Assembly (NCBI GenBank): GCA_029781095.1
Contig: JAKOXM010000060.1
Coordinates: forward strand, 1-35,946
DNA length: 35,946 nt
Direction of reading: 5' to 3'
Source: Bacteroidota bacterium
GTDB taxonomy: Bacteria; Bacteroidota; Bacteroidia; Chitinophagales; Saprospiraceae
The notes under the pieces are model-generated. The model was given only the letters and a program-made list of their open reading frames with translations, ran no database searches and was not told the DNA's origin. Of the stretch, positions 25,886-32,102 are shown in pieces. The stretch's first letter is position 1; every line of letters begins with the position of its first letter. The position numbers and the translations under genes are program-made.

Positions 25886-26614
25886 ATGCCACTCACCAAA
25901 CCGTTGGCGCAGATAAAGACCGACCTGCAGGATATTCTGGTGTCCGATCCGGGCGCGGCACTCAAATCCTTGCAAACGCTATTACCAGCCACGGCAGCCA
26001 AAAAGAAAGATATACTGATGCTGATGGCGAGACTCGAAACTGCCGGCGTGGAAAGACGATCCGGCGCGTTCCCCGATGCAGAAATAGATACGAAGATCAA
26101 CAGGGTCAGGTTTGATTTTCTGGCGCTGATCGACACGCTGGTGGAAAAAGACTTCGAAGAAGTATCAGTAGCAGCGGCGGCCCCGATAGCGGCAGTGCCG
26201 AAATTCATGATCGTTTACGACGTGGAAGCGGAACCGCAGGCAACCCGGCTCAACAAATTCCTTTTTCTGCTGAAAAGAAGCGGAAAAATGTCAATTTACA
26301 ACGTGCATGCCGACCTGAAAGCCGGCGACCCCGTCGAGGAAGCGAAAAATCAACTCAAAGACACGGACTACATCCTGTGCCTGATGACGCTGGACCTGAT
26401 GTTCAATCCGGACTGGCTCGATTTTATCTGGAACGCGCGGGATGCCGGAAAACGCGTCATTCCCATTCGCATAGCAGATATCAGCCTGCAGGACAGCGGA
26501 CTGGAAAAATTCAAATCACTTCCTACGCAAAATCGTATGCTCTCCAGTTTCAACAGTGAGGACGCTGCCTTCACGGACATCGTCACGGAGATCAGGAAAC
26601 TGTTGCCCGCGTAG
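25886..26614 (+). CDS. EAD-like adaptor fused to a TIR-like domain
   Basis: A 242-residue cytoplasmic protein. Residues about 5-92 (AALKSLQTLLPATAAKKKDI, then IDTKINRVRFDFLALIDTLV) resemble the same effector-associated helical domain as the preceding gene, although the resemblance is weaker than for its neighbours. An Ala-rich hinge (AAAAPIAAVP) leads to a Rossmann-like TIR-type domain from residue 105: PKFMIVYDVEAEP, DPVEEAKNQLKDTDYILCLM, and GKRVIPIRIADIS. The strand order fits TIR, but at the usual W-C-x-x-E catalytic position the sequence is Trp177 followed by LDFI, so Glu is replaced by Ile181. It may be a non-enzymatic TIR adaptor or use another residue. An intrinsic terminator follows. 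A CheY-like or other Rossmann domain is the alternative. Confidence 0.68.
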   Translation: MPLTKPLAQIKTDLQDILVSDPGAALKSLQTLLPATAAKKKDILMLMARLETAGVERRSGAFPDAEIDTKINRVRFDFLALIDTLVEKDFEEVSVAAAAPIAAVPKFMIVYDVEAEPQATRLNKFLFLLKRSGKMSIYNVHADLKAGDPVEEAKNQLKDTDYILCLMTLDLMFNPDWLDFIWNARDAGKRVIPIRIADISLQDSGLEKFKSLPTQNRMLSSFNSEDAAFTDIVTEIRKLLPA

Positions 26615-26640
26615 GAACAGCCTATTATGGTATCGAATGC

Positions 26641-26679
26641 AAAAACGCCAGCCGGATTTATTTCGGCCGGCGTTTTTTT
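26641..26679 (+). terminator. Intrinsic terminator of the EAD cassette
   Basis: A GC-rich stem ACGCCAGCCG/CGGCCGGCGT (one mismatch) with extra A-T pairs is followed by a run of seven T, 26 bp after the stop codon. The A-run on the other side could also end transcription of purE coming from the opposite strand. Confidence 0.85.
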
Positions 26680-26741
26680 CATGTACAGCGAAACACCAGT
26701 TTCGCTTTTATGTGCGCGAAACTGGTGTTTCGCTGTACATG
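26680..26741. repeat. Perfect 26-bp inverted repeat with 10-nt loop
   Basis: Arms 26680-26705 and 26716-26741 are exact reverse complements (arm begins CATGTACAGCGAAACACC). It lies between the cassette terminator and the purE stop, so it may serve as the purE-side transcript end, but neither side has a T-tract directly after the stem. It is unrelated in sequence to the palindrome at 2926-2990. Confidence 0.85.
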
Positions 26742-26745
26742 GTCG

Positions 26746-27237
26746 TTATTTTCCGGGTTTGCCTTCCATCTGTTCGGCTTTTTCCAACACCTTCATTTCC
26801 AGCGATTTTTTAAACGCCGCGACCCGTTCCAGCAAGGCAGCATCTCCTGTTGCCAGCATCTGCGCGGCCAAAATCCCGGCATTACGGGCTGCGTTGAGCG
26901 CCACCGTCGCCACCGGTACGCCTTCCGGCATTTGAAGGATCGAAAGTATGCTGTCCCAGCCGTCGATGGAATTCGACGATTTGACCGGTACGCCGATCAC
27001 GGGCAGGGGCGATATGGCGGCTACCATACCCGGAAGGTGCGCTGCGCCGCCTGCCCCTGCGATGACGACCCGGATACCGCGTCCATGCGCCGTCCGGGCA
27101 AAATGAAACATCCGTTCCGGCGTCCGGTGTGCCGACACGATGGTCATTTCGAACGGTACCTGCAGTTCGGTCAGAACGTCTGCCGCTTTTTGCATAACCG
27201 GCAGATCGGAATCGGAGCCCATGATGATTGAGACCAT
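26746..27237 (-). CDS. purE: N5-carboxyaminoimidazole ribonucleotide mutase (PurE, class I)
   Basis: A 163-residue enzyme of purine synthesis that converts N5-CAIR to CAIR. The family signature is intact: IIMGSDSDLPVM at the N-terminus, SAHRTPERMF, IAGAGGAAHLPGMVA and GVPVKSSNSIDGWDSILSIL (carboxylate and phosphate binding), then ALNAARNAGILAAQML. Length is normal. purK ends 8 bp upstream of its start, so the two are one operon whose products act in succession. The C-terminal tail of about 30 residues (KKSLEMKVLEKAEQMEGK) is charged and variable, as in other members. Confidence 0.97.
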   Translation of the reverse strand: MVSIIMGSDSDLPVMQKAADVLTELQVPFEMTIVSAHRTPERMFHFARTAHGRGIRVVIAGAGGAAHLPGMVAAISPLPVIGVPVKSSNSIDGWDSILSILQMPEGVPVATVALNAARNAGILAAQMLATGDAALLERVAAFKKSLEMKVLEKAEQMEGKPGK

Positions 27238-27245
27238 ATTGATTG

Positions 27246-28406
27246 CTAGTTTTTTGAATCGGATTTTACTTTCAAGGTATTTCGAACAAATGTCGCTTTT
27301 TTAATGGCTTTTTCCGGCGTTTCGGCTGTTACGGTCACGTGCCCCATCTTCCGGAAAGGAGATGTCATCGCCTTGCCGTACAAATGAATATACACACCCT
27401 CCACCGACAGACATGCTTCCACGCCTTCGTAACGAACCGGCCCCCTGTAATCCGGTTCACCCAGCAGGTTGATCATAACGGCAGGGGATTTTTGCGTGGT
27501 GGCGCCGAGCGGCAGGTTGCATATGGCGCGCAGGTGTTGCTGAAACTGACTTGTAGCGGCGCTGTCGATCGTATGGTGGCCGCTGTTATGCGGACGGGGT
27601 GCTACCTCGTTTACGAGGAGTTCCCCGTCGGTAGTGAGAAACATTTCCACTGCCAGCAGGCCGCAAACGTCAAACGTACGGATTACGCGTTCGGCGAGTG
27701 CCTCCGCTTCGGCAGCCTCCAGAGGCGATATGCGCGCAGGGCAAAGCAGAAACTCCACGAGGTTGGCTTCGGGGTGAAAGTCCATTTCCACAGGCGGAAA
27801 AACGCTTACTTCTCCTGCTGCGTTTTGAGCCGCTACGACGGCCAGTTCGGTGCGGATCGGCGCCAGTTCCTCGGCCAGACAGGGGCCGGTCAACAGCTTG
27901 ACATCGAGGTCGGCCATGGTGCGAAGGATGGCCACGCCCCTGCCGTCATAGCCCGCGCTGCGCGTTTTTTGCACCAGCGGGAGTTGCCAGGCGCCCGATT
28001 CGACGGCTTTTCTTAATGCTTTTTCATTGTCAAACAACTCGTAACGCGCCGTCGGAATATCGTTTTTCACGTAAAACTCCTTTTGCAGGCCCTTGTCTTT
28101 GATCAGGTCTAAAATGTCCGGAGCAGGGTGTACCACCTTGCCAAGGCGTTCGAGTTCGCGCAACGCATCGGTATTGACGTGCTCGATCTCGATGGTGAGG
28201 ATATCCATCTCCCGGCCAAAGGCAAGCACATCGTCGTAGTTTTTGAAATCGCCGGCAACAAAACCCGTGCATACCTGCCCGGCCGGGAAGTCGGGCGAGG
28301 CATCGAGCACATAGGTCTTCAAATCCAGGTTGGCGGCGGCGAGACACAACATTTTGCCCAGCTGGCCGCCTCCGAGGATGCCTATTTTTTGTGTGGTGGA
28401 AAACAT
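27246..28406 (-). CDS. purK: N5-carboxyaminoimidazole ribonucleotide synthase (PurK)
   Basis: A 386-residue ATP-grasp enzyme that joins AIR and bicarbonate using ATP to give N5-CAIR, the substrate of PurE. Visible features are the N-terminal GILGGGQLGKMLCLAA, the ATP-grasp core (PLVQKTRSAGYDGRGVAIL; CLAEELAPIRTELAVVAAQN), the metal-binding LLAVEMFLTTDGELLVNEVA, and PRPHNSGHHTIDSAATSQF. Its product gene order purK-purE (8-bp gap) is common. The start MFSTTQKIGILGGG is right for the family. The 88 bp to the next gene upstream hold no gene; a promoter is likely there but I cannot fix it. Confidence 0.97.
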   Translation of the reverse strand: MFSTTQKIGILGGGQLGKMLCLAAANLDLKTYVLDASPDFPAGQVCTGFVAGDFKNYDDVLAFGREMDILTIEIEHVNTDALRELERLGKVVHPAPDILDLIKDKGLQKEFYVKNDIPTARYELFDNEKALRKAVESGAWQLPLVQKTRSAGYDGRGVAILRTMADLDVKLLTGPCLAEELAPIRTELAVVAAQNAAGEVSVFPPVEMDFHPEANLVEFLLCPARISPLEAAEAEALAERVIRTFDVCGLLAVEMFLTTDGELLVNEVAPRPHNSGHHTIDSAATSQFQQHLRAICNLPLGATTQKSPAVMINLLGEPDYRGPVRYEGVEACLSVEGVYIHLYGKAMTSPFRKMGHVTVTAETPEKAIKKATFVRNTLKVKSDSKN

Positions 28407-28494
28407 GGGGCGAAGATAAAGCCCAGCATGCCTTATCGAAGCAGCTTGGTGCTTTTATCCTTGCCGGGAACTTTGGCGAATCTGCAAAGTCAGG

Positions 28495-28680
28495 CTACTG
28501 AACCATTTCGAAGAACATCTCCATACGGTTCCAGGCGCGAACCGCGAGGCTTATCACAACAGAGACAGTGAATATTCCGGCCATGAAGATACCCATCAAT
28601 AACCGCATACCGGGTTGGCCGGGTTTTTCCGGTTCCTCTGTAATATCATCTTCGATGCTGGAGACGACGCGGGAAAACAT
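28495..28680 (-). CDS. Small single-span membrane protein
   Basis: A 61-residue frame in the gap between purK and prmC on their strand. Starting at the ATG 28680 (MFSRVVSSIEDDITEEPEKP), it has an acidic N-terminal half and one hydrophobic segment (MRLLMGIFMAGIFTVSVVIS), then a short tail (RAWNRMEMFFEMVQ). An upstream in-frame ATG at 28704 would add 8 residues. I do not recognise the family. The composition (charged head, clean membrane helix, no stop-rich drift) and the same-strand spacing favour a real gene. It could be an anchor or regulator of a neighbour. Confidence 0.5.
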   Translation of the reverse strand: MFSRVVSSIEDDITEEPEKPGQPGMRLLMGIFMAGIFTVSVVISLAVRAWNRMEMFFEMVQ

Positions 28681-28761
28681 GGTACGAATCAGAGAAAAAG
28701 TCATATAAATGTAGTAATTGGTTATAATTCAGGCAATTGGACTCAAAAGTCATTCGAAGGT

Positions 28762-29628
28762 TTAAAGAGGCTTCAAGGCGCGCAACATCCGGTCTGCCCC
28801 GGCGATATCTTTCCGCAATTCGACGTCCGCAAAATCAAATTCCTGCATTAACTCAGCCACTTTCACGGCATTGAACTCGTTACACTCAAAAAAGAGGGCG
28901 CCGCCGGGCCTGAGTTTTTCCAGACTGAATTCGGCGATAACGCGATAAAATATTAAAGGATCGTCCTCTTTTACAAAAAGGGCGATTCCCGGCTCGAATG
29001 CTGAAACGTGCCGGGGCACCTTGTTCATTTCCGATTCCGGGATATACGGCGGGTTGCTGATGAGGAGGTCGAACTGCGAAAACTGTGCCCAGTTTGAACG
29101 CTGCAAGATATTGCACAGGGAAAATACAAACTGACCGGCGCCGAGGATTTTTTCAGCGTTTTGTATGGCAACCGACAAAGCCTCCGGACTTGTTTCCACA
29201 CCGCTCAGCCGGATTCGTGGCATTTTCTTTTTGAGTGTTATACCGATACATCCGCTGCCAAGACCAATATCGAGTACATCGGGGGTTTCAACGGGGCATT
29301 GTTTCAGATATTCCAGAGCCCATGCGACAAGTTCTTCGGTTTCCTGACGCGGAATCAGAACGGCGGGTCCTACGCTGAATCGCAACCCGAAAAAAGCGGC
29401 TTCGCCGATTACATACTGCACCGGCTCGCCGGACAAGAGTCGTTCAAGTATCCGTCCAAAATAGGTGCGTTCCGAGTCGTCGAGTACTCGTGTACCGGCA
29501 TTGTTGCGCAGTCCGAAGGCATCCTCGAGTACGATGCGGGCTATGGCCGACGCTTCGCCGGCGCCGTATCGGGGTGTCAGACTTTCGATCAATTGTTGGC
29601 GTGCCTCGCCCGTTGTCATGACAGTCAT
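28762..29628 (-). CDS. prmC: Peptide chain release factor N5-glutamine methyltransferase (PrmC/HemK)
   Basis: A 288-residue SAM-dependent methyltransferase that modifies the Gln of the GGQ motif in release factors. It has the N-terminal helical domain ending in EPVQYVIGEAAFFGL, then the PrmC mark LIPRQETEELV (92-101), the SAM loop DIGLGSGCIGI (120-130), and the catalytic NPPY (192-195) in SNPPYIPESEM. The end (ADVELRKDIAGADRMLRALK) is also typical. Its start overlaps the stop of the upstream sensor-kinase gene in an ATGA, which suggests translational coupling. An alternative start lies three codons downstream. Confidence 0.96.
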   Translation of the reverse strand: MTVMTTGEARQQLIESLTPRYGAGEASAIARIVLEDAFGLRNNAGTRVLDDSERTYFGRILERLLSGEPVQYVIGEAAFFGLRFSVGPAVLIPRQETEELVAWALEYLKQCPVETPDVLDIGLGSGCIGITLKKKMPRIRLSGVETSPEALSVAIQNAEKILGAGQFVFSLCNILQRSNWAQFSQFDLLISNPPYIPESEMNKVPRHVSAFEPGIALFVKEDDPLIFYRVIAEFSLEKLRPGGALFFECNEFNAVKVAELMQEFDFADVELRKDIAGADRMLRALKPL

Positions 29629-30614
29629 ATTTCAAGGAGGAAAATTGTTCCCTTCGGCTGGTTGTCCAGAATGCGAATTGAACCCCCGTGGGCCTTTGCG
29701 ACCTGATTAACAATATAAAGACCGAGCCCGGTGCCGGTTGCCTCACGGGTTTCTTCATTGCCAAGCCGGTAAAATTTTTCAAAAACAGCCTGTTTTTCGT
29801 GATCGGGTATGCCCCTGCCCTGGTCAGCCACGCGCAACCGCAGTTTCCCGGATTTTTGCTCGGCCGACACTTCAACCATGGCGCCTTCCGGCGAATATTT
29901 AATGGCATTCTCCATCAGGTTCTGCAAGATTGCCGTCATACCCAGTTTGTCGGCTTGTATGTAAGGAAAATTATCGGGAAAGTTGAGGCTGATATGCGCC
30001 TGCGGAAACCTGACGCGCAGCCGGGACGCCACATCGCGTGCGATGGCCGGCAGATCGACGGGCTCCGGAAGCGGTCGCCAGTTGTCCTCCAGACGCGCTG
30101 CCAGCAAGAGATCTTCCACCAGTGTTTGCAGGCGGGTAGCGTCTTTCAATCCGCTTTTGCACAATTTTTCGGTCTGTTCGCGCGAAAGTTCGTGTTTGAA
30201 AATGGTATCAAGCACAAGCCGGACCGAAGCGATCGGCGACTTTAGTTCATGGGTAATGCTCAGCAGGAAATTGCGGCGCTGCCGCGCGAGCGTCACTTCC
30301 CGGTTGGCGCTCCGGTTGATGACCCAGAGCCCGAAGATCAGACAGGCGGTGATAAAGAGGCCTTCGCCGACAACCATCCGGCGGCTTTTATTGAATTTGT
30401 GTTCAATTTTCCTGTATTCCGCTGTTTCGTACAATTCCGTCAGGTTGACGCCCTGGTTTTTCCGGGTGAACCGCGCCTCAAGCAGGTCTTTTTCGGCCTG
30501 AAACAACAGGTCGTTTTGTTGCCAAAGGTGATACGACCACCAGCCGAAAGCCAGTATCATGTAACCGATGACAAAATGCGACATCTGACGGACCGGTATT
30601 TTTTCGATGAGCAT
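29625..30614 (-). CDS. Membrane sensor histidine kinase
   Basis: A 329-residue two-component kinase. Two membrane segments (about 13-30 and 82-99) enclose a small periplasmic sensor of about 50 residues. Then come the HisKA box with His122 (SITHELKSPIASVRL) and a complete HATPase: N box NLMENAIKYS, G1 VADQGRGIP, F box FEKFYRLG, G2 GTGLGLYIV. It should autophosphorylate in response to an envelope signal. No response regulator is in the window, so it is an orphan here. The gene overlaps prmC by 4 nt (ATGA). Its upstream gap is filled by the G-rich array at 30630-30741, which may contain or affect its promoter. Confidence 0.95.
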   Translation of the reverse strand: MLIEKIPVRQMSHFVIGYMILAFGWWSYHLWQQNDLLFQAEKDLLEARFTRKNQGVNLTELYETAEYRKIEHKFNKSRRMVVGEGLFITACLIFGLWVINRSANREVTLARQRRNFLLSITHELKSPIASVRLVLDTIFKHELSREQTEKLCKSGLKDATRLQTLVEDLLLAARLEDNWRPLPEPVDLPAIARDVASRLRVRFPQAHISLNFPDNFPYIQADKLGMTAILQNLMENAIKYSPEGAMVEVSAEQKSGKLRLRVADQGRGIPDHEKQAVFEKFYRLGNEETREATGTGLGLYIVNQVAKAHGGSIRILDNQPKGTIFLLEI

Positions 30615-30629
30615 GGATGGTGTGGTTAT

Positions 30630-30741
30630 GGGTTACGGGTTATGGGTTATGGGTTTGCGGGTTATGGGTTTGCGGGTTGCGGGTTTGCGGGTTGCGGGTT
30701 GTGGGTTTGCGGGTTGCGGGTTGCGGGTTGCGGGATATGGG
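30630..30741 (+). repeat. GGGTTRY / GGGTTTGC tandem array with 16 G-runs
   Basis: Sixteen GGG runs spaced by 4-5 nt on the plus strand (units GGGTTAT, GGGTTGC, GGGTTTGC), a pattern able to form G-quadruplexes and reminiscent of telomeric repeats. It occupies nearly the whole gap between the M50 gene stop (30776) and the kinase start (30614), both on the minus strand. A two-unit trace (CGGGTTGCGGGTA) also occurs at 12565-12577. Confidence 0.85.
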
Positions 30742-30775
30742 TTCTTGTCGGAGGGTTGACATGGGCGGGAATCCG

Positions 30776-31426
30776 TCATCGCTTTCCGAGTATGGCGCGA
30801 AGGTTCCAGTAAAACAGAATGGCGGCGAGCGCAAGCCAGATATACATCCATACCTGCGACGGGAATAAGCCCACAGCCTGTTCGTACATGGCCAGATCGC
30901 TGCCCGGCCCCACGTTGAAATCCTGTATGATGTACAAAACGGCGGCCAGGCCGAGAAACATCAGGACGTCCTGATCCCAATCGGTATTGCGGGCAATGAA
31001 AAAAAGTAAAGCGCCAAATACCGTGAGCAAGGCCGTGCTCTGAAATGACTCAAACCAAACGATACCTGCGAGGACCATCAAACAGGAAAGCACGATCAGA
31101 GTTGTCTGTGTGATCGAACGATGCCTGGCGCCAATGCGAAACATTACATTGCCCAATGCCGCACTGCCAAGGTATCCGCCCATTAAAATAATGCCCGGAC
31201 TGCCGCCTCTGCTGATCGTGTAGCCGCTTCCGTCGGGATTGATTTGCATGCTCTGCACCGTTCCGCCGGTAAAAATAGCGCCCAGGGCGTGGCCAAATTC
31301 GTGCAAAAAAGTGACCAGCAAGGTGACCGGATAAAGAACAAGGTTGCCAAAAGAACCGCCCATAAAGCGCAGCGCAACGTATACAAGCACCATGGCCAAC
31401 AACCGGAAGTGGAGTTTTTGATTCAT
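30776..31426 (-). CDS. M50-type metalloprotease-like membrane protein
   Basis: A 216-residue protein with about six hydrophobic segments. The second carries the zinc motif HEFGHA (His42, Glu43, His46) in TLLVTFLHEFGHALGAIFTG, as in M50 (site-2 protease/SpoIVFB) and the M50B-like family. A later Asp/Asn ligand segment is less clear; GNVMFRIG and GGYLGSAALG may belong to it. A full M50 enzyme cuts substrates inside the membrane, but members of this short family are mostly untested. Its start faces that of the EAD gene at 31504 across 77 bp, so the two are divergent. Downstream is the G-rich array, then the kinase gene on the same strand. Confidence 0.8.
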   Translation of the reverse strand: MNQKLHFRLLAMVLVYVALRFMGGSFGNLVLYPVTLLVTFLHEFGHALGAIFTGGTVQSMQINPDGSGYTISRGGSPGIILMGGYLGSAALGNVMFRIGARHRSITQTTLIVLSCLMVLAGIVWFESFQSTALLTVFGALLFFIARNTDWDQDVLMFLGLAAVLYIIQDFNVGPGSDLAMYEQAVGLFPSQVWMYIWLALAAILFYWNLRAILGKR

Positions 31427-31503
31427 TCTGAAAAGAAGTATGGAGCAAAAGACGGATATTAGACGGGAATTTCAAATTTTTGCCCTGACAAACCATCAGG
31501 ATA

Positions 31504-32097
31504 ATGGCTGACACCAGGCGTATTCGTGAATTGATCGGAGAAAACGAGATCGAGCAGGCGGTCCAGCTGCTTATCGATATGCTGGACGGGGCTGCCGCTT
31601 CCGGCGACCTACTCGATTCCGCCATACTTCAGAAAAGCCGCTGGGTGGAATATAAAAAAAAGAATATCAGCGGATTGGGAGAAGAAAAAGAGATAAACGG
31701 CATTCGCGCGGCGCTGCTCAATATTTCCCGCGAAATTGACAACCGCGCATCTTCCGGTCATGCCACTCGGCTGCCTGACAGCGGCAATCATGCGCCGCCA
31801 CCGCCGCCCCAGTTTGACACCCCACAACCCCAGCAGCCCCAGTACATAGCCCGGTGTTTTTTCAACGCAGATCCGAATTCTTATTTTGTCACGCCGGCCA
31901 ACCAGATTGTGGTGGTAAATCCGCTTACCAATTTTTCCACCATTGTAGCCAACCGGGTAGCATCCGTAAATCCCAATTTCGCCTGGGTGTATCTTTTCCC
32001 CAACGGTTTCTTTTACAACGTCGATCATGCCGGCGCTATCTGGGGCGTCAACGCATTCGGCATGCCCTTGCAAATGGGGTACGTTCAATACACGTAA
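31504..32097 (+). CDS. EAD11-like adaptor, Pro/Gln-rich linker and unrecognised C-terminal domain
   Basis: A 197-residue protein without signal peptide. Residues 1-80 (RRIRELIGENEIEQAVQLLI, DMLDG; AILQKSRWVEYKKKNISGLG; EEKEINGIRAALLNISREID) fit the EAD11-type pattern closely, better than the TIR-like gene's adaptor. A flexible linker follows (HAPPPPPQFDTPQPQQPQ, about 99-116). The last 80 residues are beta-rich with aromatic strands (YFVTPANQIVVVNPLTNF; FAWVYLFPNGFFYNVDHAGA, IWGV) and two similar halves; I do not recognise this domain. By analogy with other EAD proteins it should be an effector or sensor module recruited through the adaptor. It is convergent with the alpha-galactosidase gene (5 bp apart). 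Confidence 0.72.
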   Translation: MADTRRIRELIGENEIEQAVQLLIDMLDGAAASGDLLDSAILQKSRWVEYKKKNISGLGEEKEINGIRAALLNISREIDNRASSGHATRLPDSGNHAPPPPPQFDTPQPQQPQYIARCFFNADPNSYFVTPANQIVVVNPLTNFSTIVANRVASVNPNFAWVYLFPNGFFYNVDHAGAIWGVNAFGMPLQMGYVQYT

Positions 32098-32102
32098 ACC
32101 CT

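Noticed and set aside
26641-26741. An attachment site or integron attC at the adjoining hairpins
   Set aside because: No integrase, no attC core sites, and the first hairpin is a normal terminator.
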